NCBI GenBank assembly: GCA_028284225.1
Contig: JANQSD010000014.1
Location: 44,029-108,028, forward strand
Reading direction: 5' to 3'
Origin: Arenicellales bacterium
GTDB taxonomy: Bacteria; Pseudomonadota; Gammaproteobacteria; Arenicellales; JAHEKD01
DNA: 64,000 nt
Below the pieces are notes generated by a model, which saw nothing but the letters and a program-made list of their open reading frames with translations, was not told the origin of the DNA and ran no database searches. The first letter of the stretch is position 1, and each line of letters starts with the position of its first letter. Both the position numbers and the translations under genes were made by a program. Below, piece after piece: positions 8,689 to 18,831 of this stretch.

Positions 8689-10008
8689 ATGGATACGACA
8701 GATCGTGCAGCTCAAATCGAGCAGCTCGAAAATGACTGGGCAACTAACCCACGTTGGGGAGGTGTTAAACGTACTTATTCTGCTGCTGATGTAGTGCGCC
8801 TTCGAGGTAGTGTACAGCCTGAATATACCTATGCACGCCGTGGTGCAGAGAAATTATGGGATTTGGTCAACGGTGCTGCTAAAAAAGGTTATGTCAATTG
8901 TATGGGGGCATTGACTGGTGGTCAGGCGATGCAACAGGCAAAAGCAGGCGTTGAAGCAATTTATTTGTCAGGTTGGCAGGTGGCGGCTGATGCAAACACA
9001 TCCGAGACCATGTATCCGGATCAGTCTCTCTATGCTTATGACTCTGTGCCGACTGTTGTACGACGTATTAATAACACATTCAAACGAGCTGACGAAATCC
9101 AATGGAAGGGCATTGTAGATGGCAAGATTAACGAGCAAGATGCGGTTGATTATTTCCTGCCTATCGTGGCGGACGCAGAAGCCGGTTTTGGAGGCGTACT
9201 CAACGGCTTTGAATTAATGAAAAACATGATCACCAATGGCGCTGCCGGGGTGCATTTCGAAGATCAACTCGCTTCAGTCAAGAAATGTGGTCACATGGGG
9301 GGTAAAGTTCTGGTGCCCACTCAGGAAGCAGTGCAGAAATTGATTGCAGCACGTCTGGCTGCAGATGTTGCCGGTGTACCGACAATTGTTTTAGCCCGAA
9401 CGGATGCAAATGCGGCTGATCTGCTAACGTCAGATGTTGATGATTACGACAAACCGTTTTGTACCGGTGAGCGTTCGAGCGAAGGTTTTTATCGCACTAA
9501 TGCAGGTATTGATCAGGCCATAGCACGAGGCTTGGCTTATGCACCTTATGCCGACATGGTTTGGTGTGAAACAGCTAAACCTGATCTGGATGAGGCCCGT
9601 GTTTTTGCCGAGGCCCTGAAAAAAGAATACCCTGATCAGATTCTTGCTTATAACTGCTCACCTTCCTTTAATTGGAAGAAAAACCTGGATGATGCAACCA
9701 TTGCCAAGTTCCAACAGGAACTGTCAGATATGGGTTACAAGTACCAGTTTATTACTTTGGCCGGCATTCATAACATGTGGTACAACATGTTTGATCTGGC
9801 TTATCACTACGCTCGTGGAGAAGGTATGAAGCACTATGTTGAGATGGTGCAAGAGCCTGAATTTGCGGCGGCTGATCGCGGTTATAGTTTTGTTGCCCAT
9901 CAACAAGAAGTGGGTGCCGGTTACTTCGATGACGTTACTACAGTGATTCAAGGTGGTGAATCGTCGGTAACAGCGCTTACCGGTTCTACTGAAGAAGACC
10001 AATTCTGA
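8689..10008 (+). CDS. aceA: Isocitrate lyase
   Basis: First enzyme of the glyoxylate shunt; it splits isocitrate into glyoxylate and succinate and allows growth on acetate or fatty acids. The active-site loop KKCGHMGGK is present with catalytic Cys200 (from this start), and the Mg-site motifs [10 protein letters not shown] and HFEDQ are intact. The start chosen has GAGGA 6 bases upstream and gives 439 residues, the short E. coli-like class; an upstream ATG at 8674 would overlap that ribosome site. The gene is monocistronic, divergent from a LysR regulator and convergent with aceK. Malate synthase is not in the window. Confidence 0.96.
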   Translation: MDTTDRAAQIEQLENDWATNPRWGGVKRTYSAADVVRLRGSVQPEYTYARRGAEKLWDLVNGAAKKGYVNCMGALTGGQAMQQAKAGVEAIYLSGWQVAADANTSETMYPDQSLYAYDSVPTVVRRINNTFKRADEIQWKGIVDGKINEQDAVDYFLPIVADAEAGFGGVLNGFELMKNMITNGAAGVHFEDQLASVKKCGHMGGKVLVPTQEAVQKLIAARLAADVAGVPTIVLARTDANAADLLTSDVDDYDKPFCTGERSSEGFYRTNAGIDQAIARGLAYAPYADMVWCETAKPDLDEARVFAEALKKEYPDQILAYNCSPSFNWKKNLDDATIAKFQQELSDMGYKYQFITLAGIHNMWYNMFDLAYHYARGEGMKHYVEMVQEPEFAAADRGYSFVAHQQEVGAGYFDDVTTVIQGGESSVTALTGSTEEDQF

Positions 10009-10017
10009 TCTTTATCC

Positions 10018-10040
10018 GAGGCGGTATATTTTACCGCCTC
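10018..10040. terminator. Hairpin shared by convergent aceA and aceK
   Basis: GAGGCGGTA and TACCGCCTC form a perfect 9-bp stem with a 5-base loop. It lies 10 bases after the aceA stop and overlaps the last codons of aceK. No long T-run follows on either strand, so it may act as an inefficient bidirectional terminator or an mRNA end stabiliser. Confidence 0.55.
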
Positions 10041-11764
10041 GATATTCTCAAGGCCTTTGGATAGGTGTTAACATCTTCGATAACGCCTTGTTCAATCGAT
10101 TCTTTGCGCCCATTCCAGTATTTTGCGTCCAGTAGTTCGCTGTGCATTTCTCTGAACAGGCTTCGATGTTGTTCGGTTGTAAGTGCAACAGTAGCAATTT
10201 CCTCAGGAAATATATCGCCTTCTTTAACTGAATAATGTGGTATATCGAACATATCATCATCAGGGTGTCGACTGGGGGGAATACGTCTAAAATTACAATC
10301 GGTCATATAGGTTATTTCATCATAATCATAGAACACAACACGGCCTTGTTTGGTCATGCCGAAGTTTTTTAGCAGCATATCTCCCGGGAAAATATTGGCC
10401 TTAATCAATTGACGAATAGTGTTGCCGTATTCATCGATGGCATGGCGTGTATTCTCTTGATCCGCCGTAGTGAGGTAAATATTAAGCGGTTTTACTCGTC
10501 GCTCTATGTACAAATGGCGAATAACAATATAATCATCTTCGACGGTCAATTGCGACGGAATGACTTGTTGCAGTTCGGCTAATAACTCATCAGAAAAACG
10601 ATGCTTGGGAAAGGCTACATACGAATATTCTAATGTGTCCGCCATACGACCAACCCGATCATGCATTTTTACCAGCAGGTATTTTTCTTTGACTGTTTGA
10701 CGGGTGATTTTTTTACTTGGTGCGAACTTGTCTTTGATAACTTTGAATACAAACGGATAAGAATGCAGAGTGAACACAGTCATCACCATGCCTTTAATAC
10801 CGGGAGCGATCACAAACTCGTCATCCGACGTTTCCAGGTGTTTCAGAAAGTCACGATAAAACTCAGTTTTTCCCTGTTTCTGCAAACCAATCATTGAATA
10901 CAGTTCCAGCCGTCTAGAGCCGGGCATAATGCTTTGTAAAAAACTTACCATGGCTGCTGGCACTTCGGTATAAGCCATAAAATAAGCCCTGGCAAAGCCG
11001 AAAAGCAGTAATAAATGGGAGGCTTTGGTAATTAGACCATCAAAATACAGGCCCGCATTGAGTTCGTTTTTAATTGCCAACATAAACGGTTGTTCACCAT
11101 AGGCACATACGACTCGCCCAACCACATAAGCAACTTTGTTTCGATAAAATAGCGATGAACAGATGTCTAATCGATAAATCGTATCCTTCTCGATAGGAAA
11201 AGAGACTCGTTTTTTGAATGCTGCCAGTAACTTAAGTATGTCGCGTTGACGGTTAATAAAGTCCGGCTCAAAATTCAGTTCATCCAGGCCTTTGTTGAGT
11301 TTTCTTAATAGGTTAGATTTTTTTAGGACGTAACTGCGAATCAAGTTCTTGTCATGGGGAATATTGCTGAGTTGCACTGTTGATTCAACAAAAATATTGT
11401 CATTATTGTAATAACGTCGCTCAAACATCTGGCAAAAGACTGAATTGTAAAAGGTTTCAGCCAGCTCGGGTTGACGGTGTCTTTCCAATATCCGGCAATA
11501 GTTTTTTTTGACGCTTTGCCAAAGTGTCTGATCATGAACATCAACATCAAAGGTTTTTTTTAAGTAAGCAACGGTTTCTTTTACACGTAAATCATACATT
11601 TTTATTCGTTCACGTGAAGCTTCCTGTGCTTGTTGCCATTGACACTGTTCAAAGCGCTGCATAGCCGCAAGTGTAATTTCGGTAAACATACGGTAGTGCT
11701 TTTCAAAGCCGATTAAGATGGCTTTTGCGATTAATTTATCCAGGCCTTGATCTGATTGGTTCAT
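10031..11764 (-). CDS. aceK: Isocitrate dehydrogenase kinase/phosphatase
   Basis: Bifunctional enzyme that phosphorylates and thereby inactivates isocitrate dehydrogenase, or reverses this, to direct isocitrate into the glyoxylate shunt. The 577 residues match the family length (E. coli 578). The sequence shows the N-terminal regulatory helical domain, the glycine loop APGIKGMVMTVF near residue 320 and the following YPFVFKVIKDKF that carries the ATP-binding lysine. In E. coli aceK is the last gene of aceBAK; here it is transcribed towards aceA, so the two cannot share a transcript. Confidence 0.95.
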   Translation of the reverse strand: MNQSDQGLDKLIAKAILIGFEKHYRMFTEITLAAMQRFEQCQWQQAQEASRERIKMYDLRVKETVAYLKKTFDVDVHDQTLWQSVKKNYCRILERHRQPELAETFYNSVFCQMFERRYYNNDNIFVESTVQLSNIPHDKNLIRSYVLKKSNLLRKLNKGLDELNFEPDFINRQRDILKLLAAFKKRVSFPIEKDTIYRLDICSSLFYRNKVAYVVGRVVCAYGEQPFMLAIKNELNAGLYFDGLITKASHLLLLFGFARAYFMAYTEVPAAMVSFLQSIMPGSRRLELYSMIGLQKQGKTEFYRDFLKHLETSDDEFVIAPGIKGMVMTVFTLHSYPFVFKVIKDKFAPSKKITRQTVKEKYLLVKMHDRVGRMADTLEYSYVAFPKHRFSDELLAELQQVIPSQLTVEDDYIVIRHLYIERRVKPLNIYLTTADQENTRHAIDEYGNTIRQLIKANIFPGDMLLKNFGMTKQGRVVFYDYDEITYMTDCNFRRIPPSRHPDDDMFDIPHYSVKEGDIFPEEIATVALTTEQHRSLFREMHSELLDAKYWNGRKESIEQGVIEDVNTYPKALRISRR

Positions 11765-11912
11765 CCGGTTTTGATCAAAAATATTGATGTACGTGATAAT
11801 GCACCGAGCCGGACAATCTTGTCAAAGCTTTTGCTGATTGACAGCGCACCTTAGGGTATATTCGCCATAATCTAGATTCCTCAGTTGACTGTTGTGAAGC
11901 ACTATTAATCAT

Positions 11913-12011
11913 ATGAATCCTAATGTAAAACTACCTGTTCATGCATTCACTTTGTGGGTGAGAGCGCTACCCGCCTTAAAACCGATCCAATTGAGGATTC
12001 TAGATAAATGA
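11913..12011 (+). CDS. Possible 32-residue leader ORF coupled to the EamA gene
   Basis: An ATG at 11913 opens a 32-codon frame that ends with TGA at 12009-12011, overlapping the ATG of the EamA gene as ATGA. The peptide begins MNPNVKLPVHAF and ends IQLRILDK. The ribosome site of the next gene (GAGG) lies within it. No strong Shine-Dalgarno precedes it, so it may be chance. The exact stop-start overlap is the main reason to record it. Confidence 0.25.
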   Translation: MNPNVKLPVHAFTLWVRALPALKPIQLRILDK

Positions 12012-12874
12012 ATAAATCAGTATCATCGGATAACTTGGGCATCGCTTTTTGCCTTGCTGCCACTTTGATTTTCTCCTGCCAAGATGCAATTACCAAAGTA
12101 CTGGTCAGCACATTACCGGCTCCACAATTTATTATGATACGCTTCTGGGCGTTTTTAGTATTTGCACTGATTTTTGCCAGTTTAAACGGCGGGATAAAAA
12201 CGGCTTTGGCCAGTAGAAGACCGCTGCTACAAATTTTTCGGGGCTTGTTATTGATTTTGCAAATTATCCTGTTTGCATTCGGTTTGAAGCACCTCGGTTT
12301 AGCAGATATGCATTCTCTGTTTGTATTATTTCCGGTGTTTGTGACGATTCTGGCGGTTCCGGTACTTGGCGAATCGATTGGTTGGCGCCGGATTATTGCT
12401 GTTTGTATAAGTTTTCTGGGGGCTTTATTAATATTGCGTCCGGGGATGGGTGTGTTTGGGTTAGAGGCGTTATATCCAATTAGTTGTGCCATTATGTTTG
12501 CTGTTTATAATTTGCTGACACGCCTTACCAGTCGTGATGATCACTATGCAAGCAATATTTTATTTGTTGCAATCATCGGCGCGATTGTTTCGACAACATG
12601 GGGGGCGACAGTATGGCAAACACCAAACTCATCGGAATGGGTATTTATCCTGATTTTGTGTATAGCTGGTGTGGCCGGCCATGTTCTATTGATGAAGGCA
12701 CTGGAATATAGCGAGGCATCCAAAATTCAGCCGTTTAATTATTTTACTTTGGTTTGGGCCATCATTATCAGCATATTATTTTTTGCTGAAATTCCTGATC
12801 TGTGGACTCTGGCAGGCGCAGCAATAATAATATCAAGTGGTCTTTATGTGTTCAGGCGTTCACAGCTTAGCTAA
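12008..12874 (+). CDS. EamA/DMT-superfamily transporter
   Basis: 288-residue inner-membrane protein with about ten predicted helices arranged as two five-helix EamA repeats; the first runs to about residue 140, with the typical QIILFAFGLKHLGLADMHSLF region, and the second from about 150 to the end. Members export amino acids, metabolites or drugs, and the substrate cannot be inferred. It is divergent from aceK. A GAGG ribosome site lies 12 bases before the ATG, longer than usual. A long reverse-strand frame over its first half is a shadow. Confidence 0.85.
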   Translation: MNKSVSSDNLGIAFCLAATLIFSCQDAITKVLVSTLPAPQFIMIRFWAFLVFALIFASLNGGIKTALASRRPLLQIFRGLLLILQIILFAFGLKHLGLADMHSLFVLFPVFVTILAVPVLGESIGWRRIIAVCISFLGALLILRPGMGVFGLEALYPISCAIMFAVYNLLTRLTSRDDHYASNILFVAIIGAIVSTTWGATVWQTPNSSEWVFILILCIAGVAGHVLLMKALEYSEASKIQPFNYFTLVWAIIISILFFAEIPDLWTLAGAAIIISSGLYVFRRSQLS

Positions 12875-12916
12875 CCTTAATTTGCAGATGTAACTCAACA
12901 GAAACAATCATTTACC

Positions 12917-12974
12917 GTTATCCTGACGAGCATAACCAGAAAAGGAAGTTCTTCGCTATCGCTTCAAAATGACG
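12917..12974. repeat. Degenerate intergenic repeat related to 1096-1226
   Basis: The gap between the EamA gene and convergent gatB holds GTTATCCTGACGAG at 12917-12930 and CTTCGCTATCGC plus AAAATGACG at 12951-12974. This matches the common layout GTCATCCTGAGCGAAG...CTTCGC...AATGAC of dispersed repeats. It is weakly conserved and may help to separate the two transcripts. Confidence 0.35.
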
Positions 12975-13034
12975 ATCTATATTACAAGCTGTGTACCGGC
13001 TTTATAACGTCACTCGGCTGGTTTGAAATCGATT

Positions 13035-14471
13035 CTAACTGAGTTTCTGTTGCAATAGCTGGTTAACCTGTTTGGGATTAGCCTTGCCCTGTGATGCTTT
13101 CATGATTTTACCAACAAAAAATCCGATTACCTTCGCATTGCCATCTTTAAATTGTTGTACTTGCTCTGGATGTTGAGCAATAACATCATCAACCAATGCC
13201 TCAATTGCGCCGCTATCAGTGATTTGCTTTAAACCTTGTTGTTCGATCAATTCATCGACAGTAATATCGCTCGGCTGTTGCCACAGTTGTTGAAACAGTG
13301 TTTTAGCTATTTTGTTAGAGATAGTATTATCGTCAATGCGATTAATCAAAGTGCCAAGTTGCTCAACAGAGACCGGTATATGCTCAGCATCAATGTCAGT
13401 TTTGTTCAACTGGGCGGATAATTCACCATTAATCCAGTTGGCGACCGTTTTACCATTACCCTGGGCACATCCGGTAGCACCCTCAAAATAGTCGGCAAGT
13501 GCTCTATCTTGGGTAATCATTGCAGCATCAAGTTCGGATAAGCCGAATTCATCAACAAACCGTTTGGTTCTTTTGTCGGGTAACTCCGGTAGTGTTTGCT
13601 GAATTTGGTCGATATAAGATTGTTCGACTATCATGGCCGGTAAATCGGGGTCCGGAAAGTAACGATAGTCGTGTGCTTCCTCTTTGCCCCGCATTGAGCG
13701 AGTTTCGTCTTTGTCAGGGTCGTAGAGACGCGTTTCTTGTATGACTTGACCGCCACTTTCAACCAGGTCGATTTGCCGTTCAATTTCAAAATTGATAGCT
13801 TTTTCGACAAAACGAAACGAATTGACGTTTTTGATTTCAGTGCGGGTGCCAAGCTTAGTTGAGCCCTGGGGTCTAATCGAAATATTGGCATCACAGCGAA
13901 ATGAGCCTTCCTGCATGTTGCCGTCGCAGATTTCCAGATATCGAACCAGGGTGTGCATTTTCTTAAGATAGGCAACGGCTTGTGCAGCGCTGCGCAAATC
14001 AGGTTCTGACACAATTTCCAGCAAGGGTGTGCCGGCTCGATTCAAGTCAATACCGCTCATACCATGAAAATCTTCATGCAGTGATTTGCCGGCATCTTCT
14101 TCCAGGTGAGCACGGGTGATGCCGATGACTTTTTCCTCACCGTCAAGGTCAATGGTTAAATGCCCGTTAGCCACAATTGGTAAATCAAACTGGCTGATTT
14201 GGTAACCCTTGGGTAAATCGGGATAAAAATAGTTTTTGCGGGCGAATTGGGAGTGTCGATTAATCTGGGCGTTAACAGCCAGGCCAAACTTAATTGCCAT
14301 TTTCAACGCTTCTTTGTTCATCACTGGCAAAACACCGGGCAGAGCAATATCGACTGCACTGGCCTGGGTGTTAGGTGCAGCTCCGTAAGCAGTGGAACTT
14401 CCTGAGAATATTTTACTGCGGGTTTGTAGTTGCACGTGGACTTCGAGTCCAATTACGGCTTCAAAACTCAT
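13035..14471 (-). CDS. gatB: Aspartyl/glutamyl-tRNA amidotransferase subunit B
   Basis: Kinase and tRNA-binding subunit of GatCAB, which converts misacylated Glu-tRNA(Gln) and/or Asp-tRNA(Asn) to the amide form. The opening [15 protein letters not shown], the [15 protein letters not shown] stretch and the HLEEDAGK motif are diagnostic. The C-terminal YqeY-like tail domain ends near residue 478, the normal length. Its ATG overlaps the gatA stop (ATGA), so translation is coupled. It is the last gene of gatC-gatA-gatB. Confidence 0.97.
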   Translation of the reverse strand: MSFEAVIGLEVHVQLQTRSKIFSGSSTAYGAAPNTQASAVDIALPGVLPVMNKEALKMAIKFGLAVNAQINRHSQFARKNYFYPDLPKGYQISQFDLPIVANGHLTIDLDGEEKVIGITRAHLEEDAGKSLHEDFHGMSGIDLNRAGTPLLEIVSEPDLRSAAQAVAYLKKMHTLVRYLEICDGNMQEGSFRCDANISIRPQGSTKLGTRTEIKNVNSFRFVEKAINFEIERQIDLVESGGQVIQETRLYDPDKDETRSMRGKEEAHDYRYFPDPDLPAMIVEQSYIDQIQQTLPELPDKRTKRFVDEFGLSELDAAMITQDRALADYFEGATGCAQGNGKTVANWINGELSAQLNKTDIDAEHIPVSVEQLGTLINRIDDNTISNKIAKTLFQQLWQQPSDITVDELIEQQGLKQITDSGAIEALVDDVIAQHPEQVQQFKDGNAKVIGFFVGKIMKASQGKANPKQVNQLLQQKLS

Positions 14472-15931
14472 GCCTGATACCCTGTAGGAATCTGTTTGTG
14501 GAAGTCGGTATGCTGCTGAAATTGATGGGCCATGGCTAACAGTCCGGATTCGTCAAAATATTTGCCAATAAGCTGTAAGCCAATCGGCAAGCCTTTTTTA
14601 TCTGAGCCACAAGGGATGGAAATGCCTGGCAGGCCCGCCAGATTAGCGGTGATGGTATAAATATCATTTAAATACATCGCGACCGGATCATCGACCTTGC
14701 TGTTTAACTCAAATGCAGTAGTGGGTGTTGTAGGGCCTAGAATAAAATCACATTGCTTAAACGCATTATCGAAGTCTTCTGCGATCATGCGGCGGATACG
14801 CTGTGCCTTACGATAATACGCATCGTAGTAACCGGCTGACAGTACATAAGTGCCGATCATGATGCGCCGTTTTACTTCGTCACCAAAACCTTCACTGCGA
14901 GTGCGCCGGTACATATCTACTAAATCATCAGTGTGTTCTGATCGATAGCCATAACGTACACCATCGAAACGTGATAGGTTGGAGGACGCTTCGGCCGGAG
15001 CGATAACGTAGTAACACGGTATCCCCAGCTCACTTTTAGGAAGGCTGATTTCAACGATATTTAGCCCAAATGACTTAAATAGCTCAACTGCTGAATCGAT
15101 AGCCCTGGCAATGTCAGCATCCAAACCTTCTGAAAAATATTCTTTGGGTAGGCCGATTGTTTTGCCGCTGAGTGTTTGCTGCAATTCAAGCTGAAAATCA
15201 GGTACTGGCTTGTCAATCGAAGTCGAATCTTTTGGATCGAACCCGGCCATGTTTTGTAAAACCACAGCGGCATCCTCGGCAGCAGTTGCGAACACACCTG
15301 CCTGATCAAGTGAAGATGCAAAAGCTACCATGCCATATCTGGACACCCGTCCATAGCTGGGTTTAATGCCGGTGATACCGCAGAATGCTGCGGGTTGGCG
15401 TATTGAACCGCCTGTATCTGAACCGGTAGCTACCGGACTTAATCGTGCCGCTACGGCTGCAGCGGACCCCCCGGAGCTGCCGCCTGGTACTCGATTTAGA
15501 TTCCAAGGATTTTTAACGGCACCAAAATACGAATTTTCATTGGATGAACCCATGGCAAATTCATCCATATTGGTTTTGCCCAGCATGACCATGCCTGCGT
15601 TCTGCAGCCGTTCGACGATAGTTGCATTGTATGGCGAAATAAAATTACTCAGAATTTTGGAACCGCAGCTGGTTTGTACACCTTCAGTACAAAATAAGTC
15701 TTTGTAGGCAACCGGGACGCCAGTTAATAGGCTGGAATTACCTGAATTGATGCGTTTATCGGCTGACTTTGCCTGTTCTAATGCCAGTTCCGGCGCAAGT
15801 GTGATAAAGGCATTTAAATCAGTATTATTACCAATTCTGGTTAAAAAATAGTCGGTCATTTCGACACTGGAAACCTGCTTTGTCTGCAGTAGCTTTCCTA
15901 GCCCTGATAAGCTTAGCGTGTGTAAATCCAT
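14468..15931 (-). CDS. gatA: Aspartyl/glutamyl-tRNA amidotransferase subunit A
   Basis: Amidase-signature glutaminase that supplies ammonia to GatB. The Ser-cisSer-Lys triad is visible: Lys77 in VAYKDLF, Ser152 in [10 protein letters not shown] and Ser176 in [10 protein letters not shown]. The length of 487 residues is typical. It lies between gatC (17-base gap) and gatB (4-base overlap). A GatCAB operon implies that Gln-tRNA and/or Asn-tRNA is made by the indirect route here; which one depends on whether glnS and asnS exist elsewhere. Confidence 0.97.
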   Translation of the reverse strand: MDLHTLSLSGLGKLLQTKQVSSVEMTDYFLTRIGNNTDLNAFITLAPELALEQAKSADKRINSGNSSLLTGVPVAYKDLFCTEGVQTSCGSKILSNFISPYNATIVERLQNAGMVMLGKTNMDEFAMGSSNENSYFGAVKNPWNLNRVPGGSSGGSAAAVAARLSPVATGSDTGGSIRQPAAFCGITGIKPSYGRVSRYGMVAFASSLDQAGVFATAAEDAAVVLQNMAGFDPKDSTSIDKPVPDFQLELQQTLSGKTIGLPKEYFSEGLDADIARAIDSAVELFKSFGLNIVEISLPKSELGIPCYYVIAPAEASSNLSRFDGVRYGYRSEHTDDLVDMYRRTRSEGFGDEVKRRIMIGTYVLSAGYYDAYYRKAQRIRRMIAEDFDNAFKQCDFILGPTTPTTAFELNSKVDDPVAMYLNDIYTITANLAGLPGISIPCGSDKKGLPIGLQLIGKYFDESGLLAMAHQFQQHTDFHKQIPTGYQA

Positions 15932-15948
15932 AGGTAGTAACTTAGTAG

Positions 15949-16236
15949 TTATTCAATGACTTTGGGGACAAGGTATAGGCCTTGCTCTGTTGCTGGCGCG
16001 ACTGACTGAAATACTTCTCGCTGATCATGCTCAGTAACAATATCCTCACGTAGTCTTAAGGCGATATCCTGGGGATGTGCCATCGGCTCAGTGTTTTCAG
16101 TGTCGACAGCCGACATTTGTTCGACCAATTCGAAAATGCGGTTAAGTTGCCCAGCATAAAATGAACAATCTTCCTCAGTGACGCTTAAGCGCGCTAATTG
16201 AGCTGTTTTTTCAATATCGCTAACAGAAAATGACAT
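15949..16236 (-). CDS. gatC: Aspartyl/glutamyl-tRNA amidotransferase subunit C
   Basis: Small subunit that wraps around GatA and GatB. The start is set at the ATG of [17 protein letters not shown], giving 95 residues, the usual GatC size with its VEKTAxLARL opening; the frame extends 18 residues further upstream but that part looks unlike GatC. The C-terminal LVPKVIE matches the family's closing (VPKVxE). It is the first gene of the operon and divergent from mreB. Confidence 0.93.
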   Translation of the reverse strand: MSFSVSDIEKTAQLARLSVTEEDCSFYAGQLNRIFELVEQMSAVDTENTEPMAHPQDIALRLREDIVTEHDQREVFQSVAPATEQGLYLVPKVIE

Positions 16237-16371
16237 GCTTATACCTAAAATATCACCTAAAAAGGCGCAAATTAACATATACTTGCGCACTTATAAACTG
16301 CTCATGTAAATATCATATAATGTGGGTGTGGTTCGAGTTTAGGCGATAGAAGTAAAGCACAGTAAAAACAA

Positions 16372-17406
16372 ATGATTAAGAGACTCTTCGGGATTTTTTC
16401 TAATGATTTGGCAGTTGACCTGGGAACTGCTAATACCCTGATTTACGTCAAGGACAAGGGCATTATCTTGAATGAGCCATCGGTGGTGGCAATTCGAGAA
16501 GGTGCAGGTGGATTAAAGCAACCGTTAGCGATCGGTCAGGCCGCTAAATCTATGATTGGCCGTACTCCTGGCAGCATTACTGCAATTAGACCGCTGAAAG
16601 ATGGGGTGATCGCTGACTTTAGTGTTACTGAAGCAATGCTCAAATATTTTATCCGCATGGCGCAAAGTAACCGTTTCATTTCTAATCCGAGAGTTATTGT
16701 CTGTGTGCCTTGTGGTTCAACTCAAGTTGAACGTCGTGCTATTCGAGAATCAGCCTCTGGTGCCGGTGCCCGGGAAGTCTATCTGATTGAAGAACCCATG
16801 GCGGTGGCAATAGGCGCGGATTTACCGGTCGCAGAGCCAACCGGTTCAATGGTATTGGATATCGGTGGCGGTACCACAGAGGTGGGTATTATGTCGCTAG
16901 GCGGTATGGTTTATGCTCATTCATTACGTATTGCCGGTGATAACTTTGATGAAGCCATTATCAACTATGTGCGTCGTCATCATGGTCTATTGATTGGTGA
17001 GGCCACTGCTGAAAGAGTTAAAAGTACTATCGGTACAGCCTGGGAAAAATCTGATTCAATGGAAATGGAAATCAAGGGCCGGGATATTTCAGAAGGTATG
17101 ACTCGCAGTGTGGTCATCAATAGCAAAGAAGTATATGAAGCCATCAGTGATTCGCTTGATCAAATTGTTCAGGCAATTCGCCAGGCCATGGAAAAAACAC
17201 CACCCGAGTTAAGCGCAGATATAGGTGAGCGTGGTATGGTCGTTGCCGGTGGCGGTGCATTATTGCGTGATATTGACCGACGCTTGATGGAAGACACTGG
17301 TCTGCCGGTTGTGATTGCTGAAGACCCGCTTACCTGTGTTGCCAGAGGGTGTGGCCGGGCGCTCCAGGAGATGGATGTATTAGGAGTTGTTTTTACTGAG
17401 GATTAA
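16372..17406 (+). CDS. mreB: Rod-shape-determining actin homologue MreB
   Basis: Forms membrane-bound ATP-dependent filaments that guide the elongasome. The actin-fold motifs are clear: VDLGTANT (phosphate 1), DIGGGTTEV (phosphate 2) and VVAGGGALL (adenosine). Length is 344 residues, near-universal for gammaproteobacteria. A TATAAT hexamer at 16316-16321 in the gap to gatC is a likely -10 box. It begins a long same-strand run of wall genes that continues to lipB. Confidence 0.98.
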   Translation: MIKRLFGIFSNDLAVDLGTANTLIYVKDKGIILNEPSVVAIREGAGGLKQPLAIGQAAKSMIGRTPGSITAIRPLKDGVIADFSVTEAMLKYFIRMAQSNRFISNPRVIVCVPCGSTQVERRAIRESASGAGAREVYLIEEPMAVAIGADLPVAEPTGSMVLDIGGGTTEVGIMSLGGMVYAHSLRIAGDNFDEAIINYVRRHHGLLIGEATAERVKSTIGTAWEKSDSMEMEIKGRDISEGMTRSVVINSKEVYEAISDSLDQIVQAIRQAMEKTPPELSADIGERGMVVAGGGALLRDIDRRLMEDTGLPVVIAEDPLTCVARGCGRALQEMDVLGVVFTED

Positions 17407-17433
17407 TCTAGGGCAACAGACTCTAATTAAGTC

Positions 17434-18315
17434 ATGCGAATAAAACCCATTGTCAGCCAATTTGTTTTTTTACTCACTTTGAGTTTGGGTTTAATTTCTC
17501 TGGATTATTATTTCCAGGGTAAGAATACGCTCAAACAATACCTGACAACCTTGGCACGACCTGTTTATCAAATCATTGATTACCCGCAACAGGCTACGCA
17601 GTGGTTGTCAGCTTGGTTTACTGATCGCCAGGAACTTACACAGACTGCCCAAGATCTGCGGCTTGAGAATGCACTTTTGAAAATTAAATTGCAGCAACTT
17701 GAGGCTAGTTTGTACGCCGAAAACAAGCGACAGGCTCAAACTTTAGCGGCAAAAAAATTCACTCAAAAAATTCTTTCAGCCAATATTCTCAATGTAAAGC
17801 TGGAACGTCATTCACAAAAAATTGTAGTCGATAAGGGCCAAAAAGATTCTGTTTATCTGGGGCAACCGGTGATTGACCAGTTTGGTGTCATAGGCCAGGT
17901 TACTGAATTATCAGTTACGCACAGTATTGTTACCTTGATCACTGACGCCAGTCAATCTACACCCATTTTGGTCAAGCGTAATGCACTCAGAGCACTACTC
18001 TACGGTACCGGTCAGCTTGACAAAATGGAGATTAAATTTCTCGGTGCACAAGCGGATATCAAGGAAGGAGACTTGTTGATCAGCTCGGGTATTGGTGATC
18101 GTTATCCAACCGGTTATCCAGTGGCGACAGTGACTTCTGTGAACCGTGATATCAATGAGTCGTTTTTAGATATTGTTGCAGAGCCGCTGGCACAACTTAG
18201 TCACGGTGAGCAAGTATTGATGATTTGGCCGAACAATAACCAGCAAAATCCTAGTCCGCATGCTGTTCCAATCGAAGAGGCACTCTCTTTAAATGATATC
18301 AAGGGTATATTTTAA
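17434..18315 (+). CDS. mreC: Rod-shape-determining protein MreC
   Basis: Inner-membrane, mainly periplasmic scaffold that activates PBP2/RodA. It has one N-terminal transmembrane helix (about 8-27), a coiled coil rich in Leu and Gln (about 65-105) and a beta-rich domain carrying VDKGQKDSVYLGQPVI and ISSGIGDRYPTGYPVA. It has 293 residues. It lies 27 bases after mreB, and its stop overlaps the mreD ATG by one base (TAATG). Confidence 0.95.
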   Translation: MRIKPIVSQFVFLLTLSLGLISLDYYFQGKNTLKQYLTTLARPVYQIIDYPQQATQWLSAWFTDRQELTQTAQDLRLENALLKIKLQQLEASLYAENKRQAQTLAAKKFTQKILSANILNVKLERHSQKIVVDKGQKDSVYLGQPVIDQFGVIGQVTELSVTHSIVTLITDASQSTPILVKRNALRALLYGTGQLDKMEIKFLGAQADIKEGDLLISSGIGDRYPTGYPVATVTSVNRDINESFLDIVAEPLAQLSHGEQVLMIWPNNNQQNPSPHAVPIEEALSLNDIKGIF

Positions 18316-18812
18316 TGAGCACAATATATCCACCACACTATAGTTGGCCAATATACGCCAGTCTATCAGTAGCCTTGTTTATTGCATTAATGCCAATTGC
18401 AGGTTGGGTGCATGATTTCATGCCCAATTTGGTGTTGATGGCTATTGTATATTGGGCGATTTATCGCCCGGATGTGATGGGTTTGGGCACGGCCTGGGTA
18501 GTCGGTATTATTCATGACAGCCTGACTATCAGCATGATTGGTCAACATGCTTTGATTTATGTTACGGTTGTATTCGTGATTAATTCAGGTTCGGTCAAAA
18601 CCAAAAACTATGCTTTTCTCGAGTACATGACCTGGCTGACACTTTTTATTGTTTTTGATGTTGTTATGTCAGTATTTTTTAATCGGATTTTTCAGCAAAC
18701 AGAATTTGAGTGGCAGGTGCTTTTCTCAATTCTTGGCGGAATCATTATCTGGCCATGGTTGTATGTATTGTTGAATTACTTCGAGAATATTGCTGCCGAA
18801 AAGCAGCAATAG
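18315..18812 (+). CDS. mreD: Rod-shape-determining protein MreD
   Basis: Polytopic inner-membrane partner of MreC in the elongasome. It has 165 residues with about five predicted helices; the motif PNLVLMAIVYWAIYRPD and the following GIIHDSL stretch are family marks. It is translationally coupled to mreC by a one-base overlap and followed after 19 bases by mrdA. Confidence 0.93.
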   Translation: MSTIYPPHYSWPIYASLSVALFIALMPIAGWVHDFMPNLVLMAIVYWAIYRPDVMGLGTAWVVGIIHDSLTISMIGQHALIYVTVVFVINSGSVKTKNYAFLEYMTWLTLFIVFDVVMSVFFNRIFQQTEFEWQVLFSILGGIIIWPWLYVLLNYFENIAAEKQQ

Positions 18813-18831
18813 TGCATGCCAGGAGTTAATG

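Noticed and set aside
11947..12492. 181-residue reverse-strand ORF over the EamA gene
   Set aside because: It is antisense to a clear ten-helix transporter, has no ribosome site and is rich in Asn, Lys and Pro without domain features.
15366..15707. 113-residue plus-strand ORF within gatA
   Set aside because: It is antisense to the catalytic Ser region of gatA and has no start context or family features.
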